Shown piece after piece: positions 18,727 to 28,682 of a DNA stretch of 64,000 nt (positions are counted from its first letter, which is position 1; every line of letters begins with the position of its first letter). Position numbers and translations under genes: made by a program. This stretch comes from an uncultured Pelagibacteraceae bacterium (GTDB lineage: Bacteria; Pseudomonadota; Alphaproteobacteria; Pelagibacterales; Pelagibacteraceae). The DNA is taken from contig CACOAB010000004.1 in NCBI GenBank assembly GCA_902625125.1, positions 1 to 64,000 of the forward strand. The letters run 5' to 3'. The notes beneath the pieces are model-generated. The model did not search any database, was not told the origin of the DNA, and worked only from the letters and a program-made list of their open reading frames with translations.

Positions 18727-18767
18727 AATGTATTATAAATTAAATAATTACACATTACAGCAATTTT

Positions 18768-19271
18768 ATGATTTACGATTTTGAAGGACAAACCCCAAAA
18801 ATAGATCCAGGAAGCTGGGTTGCACCTAATGCTGTAATCATTGGTAGAGTTGAACTTAAAAAGAATTCAAATATTTGGTTTAATACAACTTTAAGAGGAG
18901 ATCTTGAACCAATCATAATTGGAGCAAACACAAACATCCAAGACGGAAGTGTTATTCATACTGATCCGGGTTGTCCAACAATAGTTGGCAACGGAGTTAC
19001 AGTAGGACACATGGTAATGCTTCACGGCTGTGAAATTGCAGATGATTGTTTGATAGGAATAGGTTCAACAATATTAAACAAAACTAAAATTGGAAAAAAT
19101 TGTATCATCGGTGCTAACGCACTTGTAACAGAAAATAAGATTATACCTGAAAGATCGTTAGTTCTTGGCAGCCCTGGTAAAGTAGTTAGACAAGTAACTG
19201 ACGAAGAAATAGAACACATCAAAGAAAATGCAAGGGACTATGTTGCAAATTTTAAAAAGTATAAGAAATAG
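18768..19271 (+). CDS. Gamma carbonic anhydrase-like hexapeptide-repeat protein
   Basis: 167 aa left-handed beta-helix repeats; NIWFNTTLRGDLEPI, IQDGSVIHTD, VGHMVMLHGC. Confidence 0.87.
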   Translation: MIYDFEGQTPKIDPGSWVAPNAVIIGRVELKKNSNIWFNTTLRGDLEPIIIGANTNIQDGSVIHTDPGCPTIVGNGVTVGHMVMLHGCEIADDCLIGIGSTILNKTKIGKNCIIGANALVTENKIIPERSLVLGSPGKVVRQVTDEEIEHIKENARDYVANFKKYKK

Positions 19272-20052
19272 TATTTTTATTATAATTTTATTTAATCCAA
19301 GTGTTATCGCAAAAGAAATAACTAATCTAACTTGGGAGAAGAGTGTTTATGTTGGTAAAGAACTATCTAATTTTAGAGAAACAGTTACCACTCCAGCATT
19401 AGGGAAAAAAGCTTGGAAGATTACATTGTTACCTAAAGACTGCGGGAGAGATAAAGAAGGCGATTACTCTGATTGTAAAAATAATGGGAGAGATCCAGTC
19501 GTTGGTCATGGAGGAGGTGATAGAGCAAGAAGCGAATACTATACATCAAAAAAATTTAGAGGAGAGAAGTGGCATTCAGTAAGTATTTTCATACCTAATG
19601 ATTTCAAAAGTGTAGAACCAGTAAGCACTTCCTTTTTTCAAATATATGAGAGGGGAGAAGGCCCAAGATTAATGTTAAGAACAAAATACGGTGTTTTATC
19701 ACCAAGATACTACCCAGTAAATGGCATGGACTCCGCAGGAGTTGTGCACAAAAGACTTAGGATTAAAGACATGAAGGGCAAATGGACAACAATTTTATTT
19801 CATACAAAAATGTCAAAAGATCCCAAAAAAGGATTTATGAAAATGTATGTAGAAGACACACTTTATAATGTATTCGAAGGAAGAACTAGTTTTGGTGGTG
19901 AACACTACAATAAATTTGGAATATATCATAGTTGGATTAGTAGATGGAATGATAAGTATATGGGTGAGTATCCTAAACAAGTTATTTATTATGACAACCT
20001 CTTTAGAACAAATAATAAAGAAAAACTTTTAAAACTTATACATAAAAACTAG
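19240..20052 (+). CDS. Secreted polysaccharide lyase-like protein (heparin lyase I fold)
   Basis: Signal peptide ILKSIRNSIFIIILFNPSVIAKE; RSEYYTSKKFRGEKWHSVSIFIP, lyase-like jelly-roll; overlaps the upstream gene by about 30 nt. Confidence 0.66.
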   Translation: MLQILKSIRNSIFIIILFNPSVIAKEITNLTWEKSVYVGKELSNFRETVTTPALGKKAWKITLLPKDCGRDKEGDYSDCKNNGRDPVVGHGGGDRARSEYYTSKKFRGEKWHSVSIFIPNDFKSVEPVSTSFFQIYERGEGPRLMLRTKYGVLSPRYYPVNGMDSAGVVHKRLRIKDMKGKWTTILFHTKMSKDPKKGFMKMYVEDTLYNVFEGRTSFGGEHYNKFGIYHSWISRWNDKYMGEYPKQVIYYDNLFRTNNKEKLLKLIHKN

Positions 20053-20657
20053 GGGACTAACCAATTCTTCTTATTATTTTCTAAATCAAATAAAGCTCTA
20101 CGGTGTCCTTTAGCAGCCAAATATAACCATTCGATACTTTTTACTTTACATCTAATTACGCAAAAGTTTTTATAGCCAGTTTCACTTTCTTCTTTAGTGT
20201 AATCAAAATTATCAAATTTATTATCTAGTCCAGAAGTTGGTTTATCTGACTCAGTCCCTGGTCCATTAGTAACGAGATAACATTTTCTACTTATATGACC
20301 TGTTTTATCCCAAGACTCTTTTGTAACATCATCATTAAAGTGAACTTTGCACTCAGTTTTTAATCTTAGCTGTATCTTCTCTTGTTTTCCGTAAAATAAG
20401 ATTGAACAGCTTGAATTTTTTTTTATCTTTTCGATTTTTGATGATCTGATGTCACTATGATACTGAACAAAATTATTCTTTTGATCTGCTTTTCTTAATA
20501 CAACAACTCTTCCATCTAAATCTTTATCATTACCGCAAATAAATACAGGTGTTCTGAACTCAGAAGATCGATCAGTTACAGCATTAGTTAATAGATCCCA
20601 AATCTTTTTTTCAATCTCGCTGAAATCTTCGTAGTAACTTACAACTTCTTGTGACAC
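20049..20657 (-). CDS. Pyridoxamine 5'-phosphate oxidase family protein
   Basis: 202 aa; GRVVVLRKAD, YHSDIRSSKIEKIK flavin/FMN-type split barrel. Confidence 0.78.
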   Translation of the reverse strand: MSQEVVSYYEDFSEIEKKIWDLLTNAVTDRSSEFRTPVFICGNDKDLDGRVVVLRKADQKNNFVQYHSDIRSSKIEKIKKNSSCSILFYGKQEKIQLRLKTECKVHFNDDVTKESWDKTGHISRKCYLVTNGPGTESDKPTSGLDNKFDNFDYTKEESETGYKNFCVIRCKVKSIEWLYLAAKGHRRALFDLENNKKNWLVP

Positions 20658-20660
20658 GAT

Positions 20661-21530
20661 TTATTTTCTAAATCTTTTAATTAAGCTTGAAGTATCCCAC
20701 CTTTGACCACCCATTTTTTGAACTTCAGCATAATATTCATCAATTATTTTTGTGATAGGTAAGGGCGAATTATTTTTTTTGGCTTCATCCATTGCTATTT
20801 TTAAATCTTTTCTCATCCAATCAACAGCAAAACCATAATCAAATTTATCTTCAATCATTGTTTTATGTCTATTTTCCATTTGCCACGACTGAGCAGCACC
20901 TTTTGAAATAACTTCAATAACATCAAGCATATTTAAACCTGCATTCATCCCAAAATTTATTGCTTCTGATAATCCTTGAACAAGACCTGCAATACAGATT
21001 TGATTCACCATTTTTGTTAATTGACCGCTTCCAGATGGACCAAGTAACTTTATTTTCTTACTATAACAATCAATAACTGGTTCTGCTTTTTTAAATGGAG
21101 CTTCATCTCCTCCAACCATTACAGTTAAAATTCCACCCTCTGCTCCAGCTTGTCCGCCTGAAATTGGAGCGTCTAAAAAATCAAATCCTTTTACTTTTGC
21201 TTCTTTGTATAATTCTCTAGCAATGTTTGCTGAGGCAGTTGTGTTATCAATATAGATTGAACCTTTTTTTGCAGTCTTAAATAATCCCTTACCACCTAAA
21301 GTAACTTCTCTTAAATCATTATCATTTCCAACACATGTAAAAATAAAGTCACTATCTTTCGCTGCATCCATAGGAGTATCTGCAACATTACCTTTATATT
21401 CTTTTACCCACTTTTCAGCTTTAGCTTTAGTACGATTATAAACGGTTACATTGTGACCAGCTTTTGATATATAACCAGCCATGGGGTAACCCATAACGCC
21501 AAGACCTATGAAAGAAACTTTACAACTCAT
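20661..21530 (-). CDS. NAD(P)-dependent beta-hydroxyacid dehydrogenase (3-hydroxyisobutyrate/tartronate semialdehyde reductase family)
   Basis: 289 aa; FIGLGVMGYPMAGYI, DAPISGGQAGAEGGILTVMVGG. Confidence 0.9.
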   Translation of the reverse strand: MSCKVSFIGLGVMGYPMAGYISKAGHNVTVYNRTKAKAEKWVKEYKGNVADTPMDAAKDSDFIFTCVGNDNDLREVTLGGKGLFKTAKKGSIYIDNTTASANIARELYKEAKVKGFDFLDAPISGGQAGAEGGILTVMVGGDEAPFKKAEPVIDCYSKKIKLLGPSGSGQLTKMVNQICIAGLVQGLSEAINFGMNAGLNMLDVIEVISKGAAQSWQMENRHKTMIEDKFDYGFAVDWMRKDLKIAMDEAKKNNSPLPITKIIDEYYAEVQKMGGQRWDTSSLIKRFRK

Positions 21531-21532
21531 TA

Positions 21533-22747
21533 ATGATTAACCTCAAGTTAAATAAAAAAGTAATAATATTTGGATTTATATTTACATTTTTTTCTAGTTT
21601 TGGACAGAGCTTTTTTTTGGGATTGTTTAACGCACCGATAAGAAACGAACTTGGCATTACACATGGTCAATTTGGTAGCATCTATGCAAGCGCAACTATT
21701 TTTTCAAGTTTACTTCTAATTTGGGTTGGAAAAAAAATAGATGATTATAGAATTTTAAATTACTCATTATTTGTAGTTATATTATTATTTGCTTCTTCAT
21801 TATTTTTTTCATTTATAAATAGTATTTATTTTTTAGCTATCGGAATTTTTTTTATGCGGTTTTCTGGACAAGGGTTGATGAGTCATACTTCCACGACAAC
21901 CATTTCCAGATATTTCGAAAGATCCAGAGGAAAGGCTTTAAGTACAATTTGGTTTGGTTTATCTACAGCAGAATTTATTTTACCTGTTCTTATAACTTAT
22001 TTTTTCCTTATTTATTCTTGGAGAACTATCTGGCAAGGTATTGCGATATTAATCATTTTATTTTTACCTTTTGTAATTTTAAATACAATTAAATCTATTA
22101 AATTAGAGTCTAGAGAAGCAGATCCTAATTCCAAAAATAAACTTAAAATTAAAAGTTGGAGAAGAAGAGACGTTTTAAGAGATTATAGGTTTTATATTGT
22201 GTCTTTAAACATGCTTGCGATGCCTTGGATTGCAACTGGTGTTTTTGTTTATCAATCTTTTATCTCTGACTCTAAAATGTGGGCAATATACACAATACCA
22301 AAAGCGTTTATGGTTTATTCAATAACTTCAATTGCCACATTATTTGTTTCAGGTTTCTTAGTAGATAAATTTACAGGACGAAAACTTATACTTTATATGA
22401 ACCTACCATTGTTACTCGCAATGATTATTTTATTTCATTTTAATCATGAAACATTTGCTTATATTTTTCTTGGCTTAATAGGAGTTTCCAACGGCTTAGC
22501 AAATATTTTAGGTTCTTCTACTTGGGCAGAGATTTATGGAGTGAAATATATTGGAAGCATTAAAGCTTTAACAACAGCATTTATGGTTTTCTCAACAGCA
22601 TTTGGAACAGCTATTTTTGGCCTGTTAATTGACAAAGGATATACTATTGAAAATATCGCTTTTGTAGGGGCTGCTTATGTTGTTATTTCATTAGTTTTAT
22701 TAATTTTAATCAGAAAAACAATTGAACCAGTGAGATTACCAAATTAA
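21533..22747 (+). CDS. MFS transporter
   Basis: 404 aa with about 12 hydrophobic segments; MFS loop motifs. Confidence 0.85.
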   Translation: MINLKLNKKVIIFGFIFTFFSSFGQSFFLGLFNAPIRNELGITHGQFGSIYASATIFSSLLLIWVGKKIDDYRILNYSLFVVILLFASSLFFSFINSIYFLAIGIFFMRFSGQGLMSHTSTTTISRYFERSRGKALSTIWFGLSTAEFILPVLITYFFLIYSWRTIWQGIAILIILFLPFVILNTIKSIKLESREADPNSKNKLKIKSWRRRDVLRDYRFYIVSLNMLAMPWIATGVFVYQSFISDSKMWAIYTIPKAFMVYSITSIATLFVSGFLVDKFTGRKLILYMNLPLLLAMIILFHFNHETFAYIFLGLIGVSNGLANILGSSTWAEIYGVKYIGSIKALTTAFMVFSTAFGTAIFGLLIDKGYTIENIAFVGAAYVVISLVLLILIRKTIEPVRLPN

Positions 22748-22787
22748 GCTTGATTTATTAAACTCAATTGAATAAATAACAATCATT

Positions 22788-23288
22788 ATGGCAAGAATAA
22801 CCGTAGAAGACTGCTTAGAAAAAGTTGATAATCAATATGATTTAGTACTTTTGGCAAAAGAAAGAACAGTACAATTGAACGCTGGTTCACCTATGCTTGT
22901 TGAGGAAGATAATGACAAGAGAACGATTATTTCTTTGAGAGAAATTGGTGATGGAAAAATTGATGTTAAAGAAGTTGAAGCAAGCGCTATTAAAAGACTT
23001 AGAAAAGAACCAGATGAAATTGAACAACAAGAAGAAACAGAAGAAGAAACTAATGATGACTTTGAAAATTTATATAAAGGTCAAGTTTCTAAAAGTGGTA
23101 TAGCCATTCTACCATCAAAAAGAACAAGAAGAATTCCAGAAGCAAAAAAACCTAGCTTAGCTGATGAAGCTTTATCAGAATTAAAAGCAGAACAGCCTGA
23201 AATAAAAGAAGAAAATTTAGATACAGAAGAAGCTCCACTTGAATTAAGTGAAGAAGCTTCTATAGAAGAAGAAAACAAATCAGAGTAA
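22788..23288 (+). CDS. rpoZ: DNA-directed RNA polymerase omega subunit with long acidic C-terminal extension
   Basis: MARITVEDCLEKVDNQYDLVLLAKERTVQL...; about 90 aa Glu-rich tail. Confidence 0.92.
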   Translation: MARITVEDCLEKVDNQYDLVLLAKERTVQLNAGSPMLVEEDNDKRTIISLREIGDGKIDVKEVEASAIKRLRKEPDEIEQQEETEEETNDDFENLYKGQVSKSGIAILPSKRTRRIPEAKKPSLADEALSELKAEQPEIKEENLDTEEAPLELSEEASIEEENKSE

Positions 23289-23291
23289 GTT

Positions 23292-24275
23292 ATGAAGCAA
23301 ACTGTTTCAGTTGCACCAATGATGGATTGCACTGATAAACATGAAATATATTTTTTAAGTCTTATAAGTAAAAATATACATTTATATTCTGAGATGATTG
23401 TAGCAAATGCAATTATCAGGGGCGACAGAAATAAGTTATTATCATTTAAAAAAATTTCTAATCCAGTAACATTACAAATTGGCGGTTCAAATCCAAATGA
23501 ACTTGCGGAAGCTTGTAAAATTTCAGAAGATTATGGATATAAAGAAATAAATTTGAACTTAGGTTGTCCTAGTAAAAAAGTTCAAAAAAATAAATTTGGT
23601 GCATGTTTAATGCAAGAACCGGATCTTGTAGCTAAATGCATCGAAGCTATGTCTAAAGCCACAAAGCTACCAGTAACAATTAAAACAAGAATTGGTTACA
23701 ATGAAGTTGAAAATTTCGAATTTTTAAAAGCTTTTATTCAAATGACTAAAGATGCTGGATCAAAAAAATTTATAATCCACGCAAGGAAAGCTTTACTCAA
23801 AAAATTAAGCCCTAAAGAAAATTTAAATATACCACCTCTTAAATATGAATTTGTCTATCAACTGAAAGAATATTTTAAAGATGATGAAATAATTATTAAT
23901 GGCGGAATAAAAACTACTGAAGATATTAAATACCATTTATTAAAAGTAGACGGTGCTATGATAGGAAGAGCAATATACCATTCACCGTATTTTCTAGCAG
24001 ATATTGAAAGAGATATTTTTAACAATGAAAACGTTCCTACAAGAAGTGAGGTTATGGAAAAATTAATTCCATACATTCAAGAAGAAACTTCTAAAGGTGT
24101 TCAATTAAATCATATAATGAGACACACAGTTGGATTATTTCATGGACAGAACGGATCTAGGACATGGAAACAATATCTTTCTAAGAATATGTGCATCAGA
24201 GATGCTGATCTTCAAAAGGTAAACCATATAATGGACCAGGTTAGAAAAACAAATCCTGTATCTTTAGAAAGATAA
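23292..24275 (+). CDS. dusA: tRNA-dihydrouridine(20/20a) synthase
   Basis: 327 aa; VAPMMDCTDKH, LNLGCPSKKVQKNKFGACLM, VDGAMIGRAIYHSPY. Confidence 0.92.
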   Translation: MKQTVSVAPMMDCTDKHEIYFLSLISKNIHLYSEMIVANAIIRGDRNKLLSFKKISNPVTLQIGGSNPNELAEACKISEDYGYKEINLNLGCPSKKVQKNKFGACLMQEPDLVAKCIEAMSKATKLPVTIKTRIGYNEVENFEFLKAFIQMTKDAGSKKFIIHARKALLKKLSPKENLNIPPLKYEFVYQLKEYFKDDEIIINGGIKTTEDIKYHLLKVDGAMIGRAIYHSPYFLADIERDIFNNENVPTRSEVMEKLIPYIQEETSKGVQLNHIMRHTVGLFHGQNGSRTWKQYLSKNMCIRDADLQKVNHIMDQVRKTNPVSLER

Positions 24276-24277
24276 TT

Positions 24278-25108
24278 TTGGATATTCTTTTTCAAACTGA
24301 AACTCTCTATTTAATTTTAATAATGATCATCACGGCCATCCCAGCTGGTTTTGCTGCAGGTTTATTCGGTATTGGTGGAGGCCTAATAACAGTTCCTATT
24401 TTATTTTATATTTTTGGTGCTGCTGGTATCGAACCAGAGTATTTAATGCATTTAGCAGTAGGTACTTCATTCGGAATAATTATTCCAACATCAATTGTTT
24501 CAGTTTTAACTCATCATCAACATAATGCGGTAGATTTTAATGTCGTGAAAGGTTACGGAGTGTTTGTTATTATTGGAGTTATTCTTGGCACTATTCTTGC
24601 CGCCGGTTTAAAAACTAAACCATTAATATTATTTTTTACAATAGTAGTTTATATTCTTGCTTTCTATTTATTATTTTTAAAAGAAAAAGAGGCAGACCTA
24701 TCAATAAAAATGGGTCTTCCTGCTAAAATTATTTCCGGAATAATCACAGGCTTTATCTCAGCTCCTATGGGTATAGGGGGTGCAGTAATGAATGTACCCA
24801 TTTTAAAGTTTTTTGGTTATCCTATTAACAAAGCTATTGGAAGCGCTGCCGCAATTGGTTTCATAATAGCTTTATTTGGCACGATAGGTTTCCTTTTTTC
24901 AGGTAATTATCTAAATGCTAATTTACCTATGAGTGTTGGATTCTTAAATATCCCAGCTTTTTTAATATTTTTTCCAATAACTGCATTTATGGCTAGGCTT
25001 GGAGCTAAAGCGAGTCATAAAATCAATAAAAAAAAGATGACTAGATATTTTGGATTATTTTTAATTGTTATTGGGACTAAATTTTTATACGAATATTTTA
25101 ATCTTTAA
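24278..25108 (+). CDS. TauE/SafE-family sulfite exporter-like permease
   Basis: 276 aa; AGFAAGLFGIGGGLITVPIL, SAPMGIGGAVMNVPIL repeats; TTG start. Confidence 0.9.
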   Translation: MDILFQTETLYLILIMIITAIPAGFAAGLFGIGGGLITVPILFYIFGAAGIEPEYLMHLAVGTSFGIIIPTSIVSVLTHHQHNAVDFNVVKGYGVFVIIGVILGTILAAGLKTKPLILFFTIVVYILAFYLLFLKEKEADLSIKMGLPAKIISGIITGFISAPMGIGGAVMNVPILKFFGYPINKAIGSAAAIGFIIALFGTIGFLFSGNYLNANLPMSVGFLNIPAFLIFFPITAFMARLGAKASHKINKKKMTRYFGLFLIVIGTKFLYEYFNL

Positions 25109-26547
25109 ATTTTTTGATCGTAATCTCCAATTTTTCCTGTTTCTTGTAACAATTTATCAATAAAATTAAATATAACCTTTTTTCTGTCATTTGAAGTTGG
25201 GCTTTCTGTAACTATCACAAGAGAGGGTTTATTTGATGAAGCTCTAATTAAACCCCAAGATCCATCTGCTAAAGAAAATCTTACTCCGTTCACTGTTAAA
25301 ATTTCTGTGATCGATTGATTATCTATTTTAATATTTTGTTTTTTAAGATCTTCAACTTTTTTAACCATTTCTTCAACTACTTTATACTTCTCTTCATCTT
25401 TACAGAACGGAGCCATAGTTGGAGATTGATATGTTTTGGGTAGTTCATTAATAATTTCACTCATCTTCTTATTTTGATTAGTTAATAAATGACAAATTTG
25501 TATAGCCGAATTTATACCATCATCATATCCATATCCTAAAGGTTGATTAAAAAAGAAATGACCACTTTTTTCAAATCCTGCTAAAGCTTTTTCTAAATTT
25601 ACTTTTCTTTTAATATGTGAGTGCCCAGTCTTCCAGTAAATCGTCTTACAATTATTCTCGATAAGAATCTTATCTTTAGTGTAAAGACCAGTTGATTTTA
25701 CATCCACAACAAATTTTGAGTTTTGATGTTTAGATGCTAAGTTTCTAGCAATTAATAATCCTATTTTATCCGAGTATATTTCATTCCCTTTATCATCAAT
25801 TACACCACATCTATCACCGTCACCATCAAAGCCAAAGCCAATATCTGCATTATTATCTTTTACTGCTTTTGCTATCGCATGGAGCATTTCTAGATCCTCA
25901 GGGTTAGGATTATACTTTGGAAAGGACCAATCTAGATTACAATCAAGTTCTATCACTTCACAACCAATACCTTTTAAAATTTCGGGAGCAAAAACACCTG
26001 CTGTTCCATTTCCACAAGCAACAACGGCTTTAACCTTCTTACTGATCTTATTCTTTTTTATTAAATTGTTAGAATAGATATTCTTAAAATTATCTATTTT
26101 TTTTAATGAACCTTTTCCTTTAACAAACTTTTTATTTAAGGTGATATTTTTTAATTCACTCATTTCTTCAGGAGCATGAGTTAGTCCTTTTTTGATACCC
26201 ATTTTCACTCCAGTCCAACCGTTTTCATTATGACTAGCAGTAACCATCGCTATAGCATCAGAATTTAAATTAAACTGTGCGTAGTAAACAGTAGGGGATA
26301 ATGATAGGCCTATGTCCTCCACATTGCATCCAGTTGAAATTAATCCTTTAATTAGCGCAAGCTTTATATCTTCACTGTAAGACCTAAAGTCATGACCAAC
26401 TATCACTCTTGGGTTGTCCTTGTTTGTATGTTTTATTATTTGAGAACCTAATCCTTTACCTAAATCTGTGATTCCCTCCAAATCAATGTCTTTTTCATAA
26501 AGCCACCTAGCGTCATATTCTCTAAAACCATTTGGATTGATTATCAT
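25105..26547 (-). CDS. Phosphomannomutase/phosphoglucomutase
   Basis: 480 aa; FREYDARW, TASHNENGWTGVKMG, GFGFDGDGDRCGVID. Confidence 0.93.
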   Translation of the reverse strand: MIINPNGFREYDARWLYEKDIDLEGITDLGKGLGSQIIKHTNKDNPRVIVGHDFRSYSEDIKLALIKGLISTGCNVEDIGLSLSPTVYYAQFNLNSDAIAMVTASHNENGWTGVKMGIKKGLTHAPEEMSELKNITLNKKFVKGKGSLKKIDNFKNIYSNNLIKKNKISKKVKAVVACGNGTAGVFAPEILKGIGCEVIELDCNLDWSFPKYNPNPEDLEMLHAIAKAVKDNNADIGFGFDGDGDRCGVIDDKGNEIYSDKIGLLIARNLASKHQNSKFVVDVKSTGLYTKDKILIENNCKTIYWKTGHSHIKRKVNLEKALAGFEKSGHFFFNQPLGYGYDDGINSAIQICHLLTNQNKKMSEIINELPKTYQSPTMAPFCKDEEKYKVVEEMVKKVEDLKKQNIKIDNQSITEILTVNGVRFSLADGSWGLIRASSNKPSLVIVTESPTSNDRKKVIFNFIDKLLQETGKIGDYDQKI

Positions 26548-26652
26548 GAACTATAAATACTAAAGAATAAGGGTATTTGTTATTAAATGTTTATTAACAA
26601 AACTTTCCACTTGCAAAATAAATTAAATGTTCTTATAATGTTCTATTGATTT

Positions 26653-26699
26653 CGATGGTATATAGTATATTAACTATACTACAACACAACATGTAGTTG
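26653..26699. promoter_or_regulatory. Candidate NrdR box pair upstream of nrdAB
   Basis: ACACAACATGTAGTTG (26684-26699) resembles ACACwAyATrTwGTgt; a weaker half-matching site CGATGGTATATAGTAT lies 31 bp upstream (26653-26668). Confidence 0.45.
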
Positions 26700-26732
26700 T
26701 TTTGTTAATAAATCGAGAAAAATTAGATAAAT

Positions 26733-28682
26733 ATGAATAAAAACGTATCATTGGCAATAGAGAAAGCTGTCGGCAGTATAAGCCAGAAACACCAAAATGA
26801 CCAAAAGAATAATGGTCCTAAAAAGCCGGATCTTTTCTCGCTGTCAGGAGAAACAGAGCTATTTCAAAACGATAGAGGTATTACAATCAAGATCGACAGA
26901 TCTAGAGACGCCAATTTAACTGATTTCGGAAAAGCCACACTTAAAGATAGATACTTAGGTCAAAACGAGAGTTTCCAGGATTTATTTGCAAGAGTGGCAA
27001 GCGTATATGCTGACGATAATTTACACGCACAAAGAATTTATAACTACATAAGTAATTTATGGTTCATGCCTGCGACACCAGTTTTATCAAATGGTGGCAC
27101 AGAAAGAGGGTTACCAATCTCATGTTTTCTGAATGAAGCTAACGATAGTTTAGAAGGGATTACAAATCTTTGGGAAGAAAATGTTTGGCTTGCTGCAAGA
27201 GGTGGCGGTATTGGAAGTTATTGGGGTAACCTAAGATCAATTGGAGAAAAGATTGGAAAAGTTGGAAAGACTTCAGGAATTATTCCATTTATTAAAGTAA
27301 TGGACTCTTTAACTTTAGCAATCAGTCAAGGATCCTTACGAAGAGGATCTGCTGCATGTTATTTACAAATAGATCATCCAGAGATTGAAGAGTTTATTGA
27401 GATGAGAAGACCAACAGGTGGAGATGTAAATAGAAGATCACTTAACTTGCATCATGGTGTATTAGTCACAGATGAATTTATGAGAGCTGTAGAAACAGGA
27501 GAACAGTGGGCTTTAAGGAGTCCTTACGACGGTTCAGTTCAGTCTACTATACCTGCTAGAAACTTATGGATTAGATTATTAACTGCGAGAATTGAAACCG
27601 GTGAACCTTATATTATATTTATTGATACAGTTAATAGACAAATTCCACAGCATCACAAACTTGCTGGCTTAAAAGTTAAAACCTCTAATCTTTGTAGCGA
27701 AATTACTTTACCTACCGGCCAAGATAATGACGGTAATCAAAGAACAGCTGTTTGTTGCTTATCATCTTTAAATATTGATACTTACGATCAGTGGAGCGAA
27801 GATTCTCAATTCGTTGAAGATGTAATGAGATTCTTAGATAACGTAATGACAGATTTTATCAATAGAGCCCCAGATGAATTTGCGCACGCTAAATACTCTG
27901 CTATGAGAGAAAGAAGCGTTGGCTTAGGCGTAATGGGTTTACATTCTTATTTCCAGCAAAAAAACATTCCTTTTGGTTCGGTGATGAGCAAAGTTTGGAA
28001 TAAAAAGATATTTAAAAATATTCAAGAAAAAGTAGACGCAGCTTCAGTTACTTTGGCAGAAGAAAGAGGAGCTTGTCCTGATGCGGCTGAGTATGGGATT
28101 AAAGAGAGATTTTCAAATAAAACAGCGATTGCTCCGACAGCTTCGATATCAATTATTTGTGGTGGATCTTCTCCAGGAATCGAACCTATTGCGGCTAATA
28201 GTTATACCCACAAAACTTTGTCAGGGTCTTTTAACGTAAGAAATAAATATCTTAAAAAACTTCTTCAAAAACACAATAAAGATACCGATGATGTTTGGTC
28301 TAGTATTACGACCAACCAAGGCTCAGTGTCTCACTTAGATTTTTTAACTGCTGAAGAAAAAGATACTTTCAAAACAGCATTTGAAATAGACCAAAGATGG
28401 GTGGTGGAATTAGGCGCAGATAGAACACCTCATATTTCACAAGCTCAATCGGTAAATATATTTATACCTGCAGATATTCATAAAAAAGACTTACATGACC
28501 TTCATTTCCAGGCATGGAAAAAAGGATTAAAAAGTCTTTATTACTGCAGATCTAAATCAATCCAAAGAGCCGAGAACGTAAACAATGCTTCACAAACTGA
28601 TGTGACTAAAAATGTTTACTCTAGCGGACAAAAATCTAACAACGAGTCAAATAACTATGAGGAGTGTTTATCATGTCAGTAG
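26733..28682 (+). CDS. nrdA: Ribonucleoside-diphosphate reductase alpha subunit (class I)
   Basis: 649 aa; NLCSEI, C-terminal CLSCQ redox pair; followed by nrdB. Confidence 0.95.
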   Translation: MNKNVSLAIEKAVGSISQKHQNDQKNNGPKKPDLFSLSGETELFQNDRGITIKIDRSRDANLTDFGKATLKDRYLGQNESFQDLFARVASVYADDNLHAQRIYNYISNLWFMPATPVLSNGGTERGLPISCFLNEANDSLEGITNLWEENVWLAARGGGIGSYWGNLRSIGEKIGKVGKTSGIIPFIKVMDSLTLAISQGSLRRGSAACYLQIDHPEIEEFIEMRRPTGGDVNRRSLNLHHGVLVTDEFMRAVETGEQWALRSPYDGSVQSTIPARNLWIRLLTARIETGEPYIIFIDTVNRQIPQHHKLAGLKVKTSNLCSEITLPTGQDNDGNQRTAVCCLSSLNIDTYDQWSEDSQFVEDVMRFLDNVMTDFINRAPDEFAHAKYSAMRERSVGLGVMGLHSYFQQKNIPFGSVMSKVWNKKIFKNIQEKVDAASVTLAEERGACPDAAEYGIKERFSNKTAIAPTASISIICGGSSPGIEPIAANSYTHKTLSGSFNVRNKYLKKLLQKHNKDTDDVWSSITTNQGSVSHLDFLTAEEKDTFKTAFEIDQRWVVELGADRTPHISQAQSVNIFIPADIHKKDLHDLHFQAWKKGLKSLYYCRSKSIQRAENVNNASQTDVTKNVYSSGQKSNNESNNYEECLSCQ

